Shown: positions 19,251 to 27,589 of the stretch, piece by piece
Layout of the letters: each line of letters begins with the position of its first letter
Numbering within the stretch: the first letter of the stretch is position 1
Assembly: GCF_019802255.1 (NCBI RefSeq)
Contig: NZ_JAHYSS010000003.1
Coordinates: 496,001-560,000 of the forward strand
Reading direction: 5' to 3'
From: Pedobacter polysacchareus
GTDB lineage: Bacteria > Bacteroidota > Bacteroidia > Sphingobacteriales > Sphingobacteriaceae
Length of the DNA stretch: 64,000 nt
The notes under the pieces: model-generated
The model's database searches: none
The model's input: only the letters and a program-made list of their open reading frames with translations
What the model was told of the DNA's origin: nothing
Position numbers and translations under genes: made by a program

Positions 19251-19513
19251 GATCTTTAATAATATTCGAATAAATGGGCATCAAATATCCGATTAGAAGC
19301 AACGCATTAACCAGCCGTATCAGGAAAATGTTTTAGGTTTCGCATAAAAAAAAATAATTAAAAAAGATTAAGCCTTAGTGAAACAAAGCCAACTTCCCGG
19401 CGGTTCTTCCGAGCATATTGAACAATTTAAAGCATCTGGTTATGAATGGATTCTACCAGAATAGCCTTTTAAAAAAGATTACAATTTACATACCCCTATA
19501 AAAAACAATAATT

Positions 19514-20101
19514 ATGGCAACTACAGTAAAAACAGCGGCAAAGCCCGCACAGAAAACAAGCGCTAAAAAGACAGGTTCAAAGCCAAGTGCTAAAACTGGA
19601 AAAATGGAGCACTCTGAGTTTCATGAATTCTTTGTTGATGAACTCAAAGACATTTACTGGGCAGAAAAGCACCTGGTAAAGGCCTTACCGAAAATGAAAA
19701 AAGCAGCAACCAGTCCTGAGCTGGCCAGCGCATTTGAGAAACACACCGAAGAAACCAATACGCACATTGCAACGTTGGAGCAGGCGTTCGCATTACTGGA
19801 AGAAAAACCACAAGCAAAAAAATGTGATGCGATGGAAGGACTCTTAAAAGAGGCAGATAGTATCATTGAAGATACCGATGCAGGAACCATGATTCGCGAT
19901 GCAGGATTAATCCTTGCTGCCCAAAAGGTAGAGCATTATGAGATTGCCACTTACGGAACACTAGTGGTGTTTGCGCAAAACATGGGTCATACCGCAGTTG
20001 CCGACTTGCTGCAAAGTACGTTGGACAATGAAAAGGCAACAGATGTTGCTTTAACCGAAGTAGCCGAAAGCTTTATCAATGAGCAGGCAGTTTCAGAATA
20101 A
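19514..20101 (+). CDS. YciE/YciF-like ferritin-like (DUF892) protein with a lysine-rich tail
   Basis: The 195-residue protein has an N-terminal Lys/Ala/Thr/Ser-rich tail (residues 1-35) like histone H1-type tails. The DUF892 four-helix domain follows (EFFVDELKDIYWAEKHLVKALPKM, HTEETNTHIATLEQAF, AAQKVEHYEIATYGTL). Glu and His residues placed along the helices resemble a ferritin-type di-metal site. Proteins of this family are stress induced. The basic tail suggests DNA contact, so a Dps-like role is possible. The tail is part of the same frame and the ATG at 19514 is well placed. A terminator follows the stop. Confidence 0.9.
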   Translation: MATTVKTAAKPAQKTSAKKTGSKPSAKTGKMEHSEFHEFFVDELKDIYWAEKHLVKALPKMKKAATSPELASAFEKHTEETNTHIATLEQAFALLEEKPQAKKCDAMEGLLKEADSIIEDTDAGTMIRDAGLILAAQKVEHYEIATYGTLVVFAQNMGHTAVADLLQSTLDNEKATDVALTEVAESFINEQAVSE

Positions 20102-20105
20102 AAAG

Positions 20106-20136
20106 CGGCAAGGCTCAGTGTAACTGGGCCTTGCCG
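20106..20136 (+). terminator. Hairpin terminator after the YciE-like gene
   Basis: CGGCAAGGC (20106-20114) pairs perfectly with GCCTTGCCG (20128-20136), and CAG/CTG extends the stem towards the loop. A run of A precedes it and TTAAACAATTT follows, so it could end transcription, mainly from the left. Confidence 0.65.
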
Positions 20137-20175
20137 TTAAACAATTTGCTATCTAATTGGTTATTCGTTATGTAA

Positions 20176-20580
20176 ATGCATGAAACTATGAGCTTAAGCA
20201 GCAGCAGACCATCGCAACAAAGACCCGAAATTTACGTAGTTGAGGACAACCAGGACATCGGTTTTATCTTAGAATATGTACTTACAGAAGAAGGATTTCA
20301 AGTTAAACTGCTCAGTTCCGCAGCAGAATTCACAAAGGCCTTCCATCTTGCATTACCAGATATTTTCTTACTGGACGTGATGCTGCCCGATGGTAGTGGA
20401 ATTGAACTTTGCGATCAAATCAAAAAAGACATCCGCTCAAAACAGCTCCCGGTATTGATCATGTCGGCCAATGCCGATATTACCGCAGTTCAAACCTGCC
20501 ATGCAGACGAATTCATTCCCAAGCCTTTTGATTTAACGTATTTAATAGATAAAATCAAGCACCATTTACCAGCGGCATAA
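20176..20580 (+). CDS. Single-domain response regulator
   Basis: The 134-residue protein is a receiver domain only. The acidic pair is in YVVEDNQD (residues 20-27), the phospho-acceptor is Asp67 in FLLDVMLPDGSG, the Ser/Thr switch is in LIMSAN and the conserved Lys is in FIPKPF. Without an output domain it would pass phosphate on or bind a partner. No kinase is adjacent. Met5 is an alternative start. It lies between stress-type genes. Confidence 0.88.
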   Translation: MHETMSLSSSRPSQQRPEIYVVEDNQDIGFILEYVLTEEGFQVKLLSSAAEFTKAFHLALPDIFLLDVMLPDGSGIELCDQIKKDIRSKQLPVLIMSANADITAVQTCHADEFIPKPFDLTYLIDKIKHHLPAA

Positions 20581-20659
20581 AAGTATTATTACCCATAAAC
20601 AAAACTTGTTGTAGATCAAAATGTTATACTACTGATCATGAGTACTTAAATTCAAAACT

Positions 20660-20839
20660 ATGGAAGTGAAGTTTAATGAAAAGAGCAGTGCTAAGGCAAA
20701 CCGAGGGTTCAAAAAAAGAAATTATTATTTTCATCCAGATGAAGATTTCAGAGAAGATCATACTTGGGGTAAAACCAAATCTGCAGAACTGTTAAATCCT
20801 AAGCCAGTAAAGAAAGTGAATTTAATTGGCTCCATGTAA
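20660..20839 (+). CDS. Small basic hypothetical protein (59 aa)
   Basis: The frame opens with ATG at 20660 and closes with TAA at 20837-20839. The product is rich in Lys, Asn and aromatic residues (RNYYFHPDEDFREDHTWG in the middle). It has no hydrophobic segment, so it is probably soluble. I do not recognise a family. Codon use looks ordinary, and it follows the receiver gene by 79 bp on the same strand. Confidence 0.45.
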   Translation: MEVKFNEKSSAKANRGFKKRNYYFHPDEDFREDHTWGKTKSAELLNPKPVKKVNLIGSM

Positions 20840-20873
20840 TTACGTATGGTATAAGATTGTTGTTTAGGATGCA

Positions 20874-21167
20874 CTATACTTGTATTTGTATTCTGATTAC
20901 ATTTAAGACAACGATTAAGATGAAGGCACCTAAAATATAGAGTTGAATTTTGTTTGTCTTTTTTAGGCCGGATTTCTTCAGCCAAATTCTGTCAATGACC
21001 AAGGTGACTATCGGTAAGGGTAACCAAAGTAAGTTCACCCAGCCTTGTAATCTTTGATTCATTCCATTTTGATTGACCATAATTATGGAAGAGACAATTA
21101 TTCCCAGCAATGCGATCAGGCTTAAAACATAGAAGATGGTTAGGTTATTGAAGAACTGTTTTTTCAT
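20874..21167 (-). CDS. Small membrane protein with three predicted helices (97 aa)
   Basis: Three hydrophobic segments are visible: residues about 9-32 (IFYVLSLIALLGIIVSSIIM), 43-60 (GWVNLLWLPLPIVTLVIDRI) and 74-96 (LYILGAFILIVVLNVIRI). They are joined by short polar loops with a basic stretch (KKSGLKKTNK) before the last helix. I recognise no family. The regular helix-loop pattern and a sensible ATG start support a real gene. It stands alone on the minus strand. Confidence 0.6.
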   Translation of the reverse strand: MKKQFFNNLTIFYVLSLIALLGIIVSSIIMVNQNGMNQRLQGWVNLLWLPLPIVTLVIDRIWLKKSGLKKTNKIQLYILGAFILIVVLNVIRIQIQV

Positions 21168-21222
21168 AAATTAATACTAAGCGTTTAGAATCTTCTTGAT
21201 TGGTATTCTCCAATAGTCATTA

Positions 21223-21390
21223 CTAAAGGCTAAATATATATAAGTTTTTCAGTACGCACTGTGATCCATTATCTATTCGAGCTCTATAGTCTTCATCCCA
21301 ATTCGGATTTTTCCTCATGGCCATCCTGCCTAACTTGATCATAGCAGCTCCTTCCAATTCCAGGTCAAATGGTGGTTCAACTTCCCTCAT
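21223..21390 (-). CDS. Small hypothetical protein (55 aa)
   Basis: The frame starts with ATG at 21390 and stops with TAG at 21225-21223. The product has an amphipathic, charged composition (MREVEPPFDLELEGAAM, then RMAMRKNPNWDEDYRAR) and no membrane segment. No family is recognised. It lies between two other small minus-strand genes. It is supported only by the open frame and plausible composition. Confidence 0.35.
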   Translation of the reverse strand: MREVEPPFDLELEGAAMIKLGRMAMRKNPNWDEDYRARIDNGSQCVLKNLYIFSL

Positions 21391-21556
21391 TCTCAAATTA
21401 CGGAAAATTTAGTTTAATATAAGCACTGCTTTTCTTTGATATTCCAGGCACAAAATTTCAGCAATCAATCTAAAATAGATTACAGCATACACTTTTCCAG
21501 GGATTTCGATCAAAGATTTGAATTCGCCACTGATAAATAAAAAGTAGAAGTACATC

Positions 21557-21895
21557 TCAGACCCTCCATAACGTAGGGTTACTTCGGTAGTGAGTGATTT
21601 TGTCAATGATTTCCTCCACCTGATCCCTGCTCAGTTTGTTCACTCCATCACTGGCATAGGTATATAACATATCAGGCTGATCAAAAAAAATCGTACCCAG
21701 GTAATCGGGATCTTTTCTCTTTTCCGGCGTCAGCAGTGCATCAATGTTCTCGGTTGGTTTTTTTTCAGCTCCATGAAGCACTTTATACAAGATATAGCTA
21801 TACGTAAGCACAGGATGACCATCCATATGCGCACTGGCATCAGGAATAACCATCACCTGCACATTGTCTTCGATTGAGAAATAAAACGGTTTCAT
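21557..21895 (-). CDS. Hypothetical protein (112 aa)
   Basis: This is a soluble, acidic protein that begins MKPFYFSIEDNVQVMVIPD and contains conserved-looking polar and aromatic residues (DPDYLGTIFFDQPDMLYTY). The C-terminal helix (LSRDQVEEIIDKITHYRSN) looks amphipathic. No family is recognised. The start ATG at 21895 is well separated from upstream genes, and no alternative frame explains the region. Confidence 0.6.
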   Translation of the reverse strand: MKPFYFSIEDNVQVMVIPDASAHMDGHPVLTYSYILYKVLHGAEKKPTENIDALLTPEKRKDPDYLGTIFFDQPDMLYTYASDGVNKLSRDQVEEIIDKITHYRSNPTLWRV

Positions 21896-21996
21896 AAGCT
21901 ATTTTTTTAGCCATACCTTCTTGCTCAATAAATAACAGCCCAGAAAAGATTTAGTTTCTGAAGTTTTTCAGAGGTAGGATTTGTGCTACTAAACCA

Positions 21997-23379
21997 CTAC
22001 ATGGAAACAAAACCTTCCACTTTAAATACCCAGGCATGTTCACAAGGCAAATTTCCAGGACTTAAAACCGGTGGTATAATAGTCAGGCTATTCCCTTTAA
22101 ATGATTTTTTTATCGTGTTATTTACCCCAAGCATACTAACTTTCCCTACCTGCTTTATCCCGCTAATTGTAATCGGCTGATCGGGCCATTTTGTACAGAT
22201 GACATACAGTTGATTTTGATTCACCGTGAAAAACACAGATTTATCGCTTAACTGAGGGCGTTTATCCCATGCAGTACTCCCATAAATCGCCTCTCCATTC
22301 ACTTTTAACCATTTACCAATATCGATCAGCCTTTCCTGCATCACTACTGGTATAAGGCCCTTAGCATCAGGACCAATATTCAACAATAAATTACCGCCGT
22401 TCCCAACTTTATTGATCAGTAAATCAATTATCTTCTTGGAGCTGGAATAGTCATCAGCGGTTTCAAATTGGTTATATCCATAAGACATCCCGATGCCGCG
22501 GCTTTCTTCCCAAGGATGTTCCGCCTTTTCAGCAATTCCCTTTCCATTATGTACCACATCATATTCTGTCGTATAATAACCCCCATGTTTACTCCTGGTT
22601 TCCTTCCCCCATCTATCATTCACAACCACCGTCTGTTTTACAGGAGAATCATTATAAAGCCAGGCAAGGAACTGCTCACTTTTAAACTGATTGCTGGGGT
22701 AATCCCATTCCCCATCCGCAAAAATCACCTCTGGTTTATAACTGGTAACCAGGTCTTTCATTTGCGGAATCATATGCTCATCTACCCATTTATTCATGGT
22801 AGCCGGGCTATAAAGCGGATTGTTCCATTCCAGTAAAGAATAATACAACCCCATATGCAATCCCTTATTTCGTACCGAATTGCTGAGTTCAGCGATGATA
22901 TCCCGGTGGGGGCCTATGGCCACACTATTCCATTTCGGACTCTCTTTACTTGGCCAAAGGCAAAAGCCATCATGATGTTTTGATGTCAGCACCACATATT
23001 TTGCGCCGGATCTTTGTATCAGATCAGCCCATTTATCGGGGTTAAAATATTCTGCCTTAAACATAGGCGCGAAATCCTGATAAGTAAAGTTGTTCCCATA
23101 ATATTTCTGATGATGATTCACAAAAAACTCGTTTTTTAACAACAGCTTATTTTCATAATGTTCAGCATATTTGTCATAAAGCCCCTTCACCTCAGTTGTT
23201 GGCGCGTAAGCGGGAACAGCATATAACCCCCAATGGATAAAAATGCCGAATTTCGCATCCTTCCACCATTCAGGAACAGGCCTCTTGTCCAGTGATTCCC
23301 ATGTAGGCTGATACTGTGCCTCAACATTTACCGAAATGCATAACATGGTGATGAGCAATATGCGCTTAATAATTTTCAT
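21997..23379 (-). CDS. Alpha-L-fucosidase, GH29 family, secreted
   Basis: The 460-residue protein has a signal peptide (residues 1-21, ending VEAQ) and then the GH29 catalytic barrel: WKDAKFGIFIHWGLYAVP, KYVVLTSKHHDGFCLWPS and the nucleophile region PEVIFADGEWD, with Asp222 the likely nucleophile. GNGGNLLLNIGPDAKGLIP marks the end of the barrel. It would release L-fucose from glycans in the periplasm or outside the cell. It is the last gene of a minus-strand run with a glycerate kinase, a secreted unknown and an MFS transporter. Confidence 0.93.
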   Translation of the reverse strand: MKIIKRILLITMLCISVNVEAQYQPTWESLDKRPVPEWWKDAKFGIFIHWGLYAVPAYAPTTEVKGLYDKYAEHYENKLLLKNEFFVNHHQKYYGNNFTYQDFAPMFKAEYFNPDKWADLIQRSGAKYVVLTSKHHDGFCLWPSKESPKWNSVAIGPHRDIIAELSNSVRNKGLHMGLYYSLLEWNNPLYSPATMNKWVDEHMIPQMKDLVTSYKPEVIFADGEWDYPSNQFKSEQFLAWLYNDSPVKQTVVVNDRWGKETRSKHGGYYTTEYDVVHNGKGIAEKAEHPWEESRGIGMSYGYNQFETADDYSSSKKIIDLLINKVGNGGNLLLNIGPDAKGLIPVVMQERLIDIGKWLKVNGEAIYGSTAWDKRPQLSDKSVFFTVNQNQLYVICTKWPDQPITISGIKQVGKVSMLGVNNTIKKSFKGNSLTIIPPVLSPGNLPCEHAWVFKVEGFVSM

Positions 23380-23418
23380 AAGTTTATTTTTTAATGCTAA
23401 TGAAGCGATCCAGAATTT

Positions 23419-24561
23419 TTATTGATTGTTGTAAACAGACAAAATATTACCGATCTGTTTTGAAATGCGGACTAAATTTTCATAGGTGTGGTCAATGGCT
23501 TCCAGGAGAGGTTCAGGTTTATTTCCAATACTCAATAACATAGAAAAATACCGCTGCAGCTCCTCAGCTACTACCATTGGTACATTTCCGGCTAAGCCAA
23601 TTACAGGAATATTTGCCGCCAAAGCATGTTTTGCCGCCACATAAGGAGCTTTGCCATTTAAAGATTGCTCATCGATGCTACCTTCTCCCGTAATCAATAG
23701 ATCTACATTGGACAAAGCTTGCTTAAAACCAGTAATCTGACAAAACTGCTCCGCTCCTTCCAGCAAATCTGCATTGAAATAGACACTTAATGCTGCAGAT
23801 AAACCACCGGCAGCCCCTCCGAATTTAACCTGAGCTAAAGATTTCCCCAGCGTAGCTAGAGTGAGCTCATTAAAGCGCGACAAAAACGCTTCCAATAAGA
23901 GGACCTCTTTTTCAGTAGCCCCTTTTTGTGGACCAAATACTGTTGCAGCACCACATTCCCCCAGTAAAGGATTATCAACATCACATAATACGGTAAACTT
24001 GCAGTGGCTGATCTTTTGCTTTAATCCAGTGACATCAATAACAGCTACCTGCGAGAAGTTTCCGGGATACACATCGATAATCTGATGAGCTGCATCTAAA
24101 AAACGAACACCCAATGCAGTTAACATTCCTATACCACCATCTATAGTGGCCGAACCGCCCAGGCAAATTATAATTTCAGAAACACCAAGACTTAAAACAT
24201 GGTCAATTAACTGTCCCAATCCTTTTGTATCAGCTTGTAAAACCAGTCTGAACTCCCCTTGAATAGTTCTAAATCCAGATGTTTCCGCCACCTCGATGAC
24301 CGCTGTTTTCCCATGGTTTATGAGTCCAAAACGCGCATCCACCAAATCGCCATAAGCACCAAAAACCAGGTGATGACCAAATTCACCTTTTAGATGATTT
24401 GTCAGTAAAAAAGAAGTATGATCGCCCCCATCACCTATCGGAAATTTGCTAGACTGAAACTTGAGCTTACTTTGGTTTAATCCCTGCTCAATAGCATGAG
24501 CAGCTTCATCAGCGGTTAGACTTCCTTTGAAACTATTAGGGGCGATTAAAATTTTGTACAT
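23419..24561 (-). CDS. Glycerate 2-kinase (GarK/GlxK family)
   Basis: The 380-residue protein shows the family opening KILIAPNSFKGSLTADEAA, the GDGG motif (FPIGDGGDHT), the glycine-rich CLGGSATIDGGIGMLTALG and the C-terminal LLITGEGSIDEQSLNGKAP. It phosphorylates glycerate with ATP to feed lower glycolysis. Its place between a fucosidase and a secreted TIM-barrel-like protein suggests that sugar-acid or glycerate is a product of the same catabolic route, though the linking enzymes are not in this window. The start at 24561 gives full family length. Confidence 0.93.
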   Translation of the reverse strand: MYKILIAPNSFKGSLTADEAAHAIEQGLNQSKLKFQSSKFPIGDGGDHTSFLLTNHLKGEFGHHLVFGAYGDLVDARFGLINHGKTAVIEVAETSGFRTIQGEFRLVLQADTKGLGQLIDHVLSLGVSEIIICLGGSATIDGGIGMLTALGVRFLDAAHQIIDVYPGNFSQVAVIDVTGLKQKISHCKFTVLCDVDNPLLGECGAATVFGPQKGATEKEVLLLEAFLSRFNELTLATLGKSLAQVKFGGAAGGLSAALSVYFNADLLEGAEQFCQITGFKQALSNVDLLITGEGSIDEQSLNGKAPYVAAKHALAANIPVIGLAGNVPMVVAEELQRYFSMLLSIGNKPEPLLEAIDHTYENLVRISKQIGNILSVYNNQ

Positions 24562-24580
24562 ATTAGCTAAGCATTTTTAA

Positions 24581-26257
24581 TTAAAAATATCCATTTACAG
24601 CCACATCCCCATAGTTTAAGGCTACTTCTAACCGTTTAACCACAAAAATATTAGGTGTCCTGGCCACAATGCTCACTTTGTTTTCGCCTTTAACCAGACA
24701 GTTTTTTGGAAGTACATAGGCGATCATTTTCTCCCCTTCCTGCAAGCCATGATTTCTATCATAATCTTCCGGATAATTAGCCTGTACTGCTGTAATTTTT
24801 AAACCATTCACCTCAATTTCCATTTTGGCAGAACGGTCTGTACGAAGAAAAAGGATGCTTTCTTTTGGATAGATTTTATCTATAGGATCTCCAATAAAAA
24901 TAGATGCTGTGCTTTTTTTCCCGACTCCACAAGCCATTGGAAGATCGCTCACCTGTAACACCCCATAAGAATTCGTCACACCATCCGAAGCACAAAAGAC
25001 TTTATTTGCGGTATTCAGTTTTTCGATAGTGCCAAGCTCATTCAGCAAACGTGTGGACCTTGTACGGCAAACCAGGCCGCTGGGATTTAAGGCTTTTTGA
25101 TAATCAACTTTGCCGTAGTTGGCAAAATAAAAGTTAAATAAGTATAAACCATCTCCCCCCTGACCAAGGATGTTTGAAGCCATTCCTTTGAACATTCCAT
25201 CTGAATAAAGTTCTCTCGGTAAATAACCCCCATCATCTATTGATCCATATACAGGGATCCTTTTATTGGATTTCCCAAACAAATCCTGTTTAAACTTTGC
25301 GATAGGAATAGCAGTCTCCCCTCGCCAATGCGCGCCAATAGAAATAAAATCTATGAGGTCTTGCTTTAGCCAGGCTTTTACATCCAATCCTTTGTCCAAA
25401 GCGCCTTCCACCGTAATAGGAACACGTACTGACAGCAAGATTTTTTTCCCCCGAACCTTAGACACCGAATCGACCATCGACTTCACGGTCTTCACAAAAG
25501 AAGTCATTAAATGAGCTTTAGCAGGGCCTTCACCAGCCTTAAACAGCACAATAAAACGCATGAAATCTAAATCAAACCCATCAATCATCTCATATTTCTC
25601 TAACTGCTCGCGGATCAGCGCCAGCTTATGGTCGCGCACCGCTTGATGCGTAAAATCCAATGCCCTCGAACTGTTCATCCCCTGGTGATCCTCTCCTATC
25701 CAATATTGCGGGTTATTAAACCAAAAATCGGGATAGGATACCCTGCAATGTGTGGCAGTGTCCGCGAAATGAAGGTCATTGACCCTAAAGGTGATGAACG
25801 CTTCCATTCCGCGTTGTTTGGCCCGTGTTAAAGAGGCATCGATGATGTCAGTGCCCTCTGCTTCTAAGCTCTTGAAATTTTTAAAATATTGCTTAAATGC
25901 CTTACGCTCAGATTCACTTCTACAATCCAGGGAATCATTCAGGTCGTCCCCAAATGGGCGCTCATATTTGGAACGATAAAAGACAAAATCACTCCCTGTG
26001 CACATCATAAATGTGGTGACTACCTTGCTTTCCGCCACCAGATCAACATAATTATTGATGTCTGCTCTTGTTAAATCTGGTTTTCGATTAAACCACATAT
26101 TCGCCAGCGCGTCGGTACCATCATTATTATGGATGATCCTGAATTTTCGAGGTTTCGGTTTGTTTTCAGCTTGTTCTGCTGAAGACAATACTGCGATTAA
26201 ACTGATGGATAGTAGAAAAAATCCCAGTCTGCTTAATTTATTGATGTTAAATTTCAT
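24581..26257 (-). CDS. Secreted protein resembling a family-10-like TIM-barrel glycosidase (function unknown)
   Basis: The 558-residue protein has an N-terminal hydrophobic signal (residues 7-27) and then a domain with TIM-barrel spacing: MEAFITFRVND, YEMIDGFDLDFMRF, KILLSVRVPI, DFISIGAHW and GGDGLYLFNFYFANYG. The acidic residues in GFDLDFMRF (about residue 225) sit where GHL10-like glycosidases place a catalytic carboxylate. The last 150 residues are beta-rich (IFIGDPIDKIYP, LRTDRSAKMEIEVNGL), like a galactose-binding-type module. It overlaps the MFS gene by 4 bp and lies beside a fucosidase, so a role in glycan breakdown is likely. The exact family is uncertain. Confidence 0.65.
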   Translation of the reverse strand: MKFNINKLSRLGFFLLSISLIAVLSSAEQAENKPKPRKFRIIHNNDGTDALANMWFNRKPDLTRADINNYVDLVAESKVVTTFMMCTGSDFVFYRSKYERPFGDDLNDSLDCRSESERKAFKQYFKNFKSLEAEGTDIIDASLTRAKQRGMEAFITFRVNDLHFADTATHCRVSYPDFWFNNPQYWIGEDHQGMNSSRALDFTHQAVRDHKLALIREQLEKYEMIDGFDLDFMRFIVLFKAGEGPAKAHLMTSFVKTVKSMVDSVSKVRGKKILLSVRVPITVEGALDKGLDVKAWLKQDLIDFISIGAHWRGETAIPIAKFKQDLFGKSNKRIPVYGSIDDGGYLPRELYSDGMFKGMASNILGQGGDGLYLFNFYFANYGKVDYQKALNPSGLVCRTRSTRLLNELGTIEKLNTANKVFCASDGVTNSYGVLQVSDLPMACGVGKKSTASIFIGDPIDKIYPKESILFLRTDRSAKMEIEVNGLKITAVQANYPEDYDRNHGLQEGEKMIAYVLPKNCLVKGENKVSIVARTPNIFVVKRLEVALNYGDVAVNGYF

Positions 26258-27213
26258 TTGCTTAGGTTTAGTTTAATGTGAGGAGTGCTCTCTTTTCCAA
26301 TTTGTTTTTTTCCAGGCCTAACCAAATACAAGGCGATTGCAGCAAGCACAATTAATACGGAAGCAAATTTGAAAATGGTACTTAACTCCATATTTGAATC
26401 CCTCAATGCACCGCCAAAATACAATCCGAAGCCACCCACCAAAGTGCCAAAGAAGTTTAAAATACCATATCCGGTGGCTCTATAGCGATTGTCGACAGTC
26501 ATACTTAGAATCGGCATGGTATTGGTATCCACAAAGGATTTACAGAAGGTATACAGCATAAAGCAGAGTAAAGAAATCGAAAGTAATGGGGAGTAATTAG
26601 CCAGGAAGATGGCCGGTGCAGCAATACATAAACCAATAAAAGGCACATAAATCCTTGCATTGGCATTTTTTCTGCTCCATAAATCCGTTAAAAAACCGCC
26701 CAACAGCACACCTGCAATTGCCGATGTAAAAACATAGCCTGTGGAGTAAATCCCTGCCTGGGTCTGGCTTAGTTGAAAGCGCTCCTGGAAATAGGTAGGC
26801 AGCCAGCCCACAATCAGCCAGGAAACAATGCTGATTAACCCGAAGAATAAAACAATACAAATAAAAGAGAAGTTGCTGAACAGCACGCGTAAGGACTGTA
26901 AGAAATTGACTTTAGGCTCCTGCCTTTCCTCGATTATGGTTTCTTTATCTGGCGCATCTTTAAGGAAAAAGAAGATGATCGAAGCATAGCAGATCCCGAA
27001 TATCCCTAAAATAGTAAAAGCGTAATTCCAGGTATGGTTTTCTGCCAGCCAGCCACCCAAAAAGCCTAAACTTTGTCCGGCCATAATTCCCGCCATATGT
27101 ATTCCAGTTGCTAAAGACCGGGTTGGTCCTTTGTGATAGTCCATAATTAAGGAAAGTGCCGCCGGAATATAACAAGCTTCACTAATCCCCATTAAGGCTC
27201 TGGTCATCAACAA
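26254..27213 (-). CDS. MFS transporter, N-terminally truncated (probable pseudogene)
   Basis: The frame encodes the rear part of a major-facilitator permease of the anion/sugar-acid symporter type: RALMGISEACYIPAALSLIM, then PTRSLATGIHMAGIMAG, a central charged loop (KDAPDKETIIEERQEPK) and the second six-helix half. About 90 residues (helices 1 to 3) that should come before RALMG are missing. Reading upstream in frame gives an unrelated aromatic stretch and a stop (TAA at 27300-27298), and the only nearby starts are TTG at 27213 and ATG at 27207. The gene leads an operon for glycan catabolism, so its 5' loss may have silenced the import step. A cut in the ancestral locus around 27230-27250 is my inference. 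Confidence 0.75.
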   Translation of the reverse strand: MLMTRALMGISEACYIPAALSLIMDYHKGPTRSLATGIHMAGIMAGQSLGFLGGWLAENHTWNYAFTILGIFGICYASIIFFFLKDAPDKETIIEERQEPKVNFLQSLRVLFSNFSFICIVLFFGLISIVSWLIVGWLPTYFQERFQLSQTQAGIYSTGYVFTSAIAGVLLGGFLTDLWSRKNANARIYVPFIGLCIAAPAIFLANYSPLLSISLLCFMLYTFCKSFVDTNTMPILSMTVDNRYRATGYGILNFFGTLVGGFGLYFGGALRDSNMELSTIFKFASVLIVLAAIALYLVRPGKKQIGKESTPHIKLNLSK

Positions 27214-27327
27214 TTCCTCAAAACTACTGGCATAAGCATTACATATGTACCACTTTTGTAAATATATATAAGTTCCTGTGAGAAAAGCAAATATTTTTTA
27301 GCACTGCCAAAATCAGGCAATCTTAGA

Positions 27328-27453
27328 ATGACTGAGGAAGTCTTATAGGATGAAGTGCTGATTGAACTATAAGGACCAGCTGATGTGTTCGGTATTCCGC
27401 TGGATGAAAAACCCCTGTTTCAATCTTCGGAAAAGCGACTAAATAGCAATTAA
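27328..27453 (+). pseudogene. Possible remnant of a protein-coding gene
   Basis: In one plus-strand frame the sequence reads MTEEVL-stop-DEVLIEL-stop-GPADVFGIPLDEKPLFQSSEKRLNSN-stop. Composition after the second stop looks protein-like. Without a homologue this is weak, but it fits the sign of decay at the neighbouring MFS gene. Confidence 0.2.
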
Positions 27454-27515
27454 TTTGCCTGTTTTTGGTCGAGTATTGTTCGGGAACAGTAGTGCCTTGA
27501 TATAGGGTCCGGAAG

Positions 27516-27589
27516 GGGTTGCTATAGGGTTGCTAAGGGGTTGCTATAGTATCAGGTATCCCAACCCCTTAGCAACCCTATAGCAACCC
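27516..27589. repeat. Perfect 28-bp inverted repeat made of nested 11-12 bp repeats
   Basis: The left arm (27516-27543) and right arm (27562-27589) are exact reverse complements over 28 bp, with an 18-base loop. Each arm is itself made of repeated units of the kind GGGTTGCTATAG / GGGTTGCTAAG, and one more unit follows the right arm up to 27600. No T-run follows on either strand, so a plain intrinsic terminator is unlikely. It may be a dispersed REP-like or MITE-like element. Confidence 0.85.
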
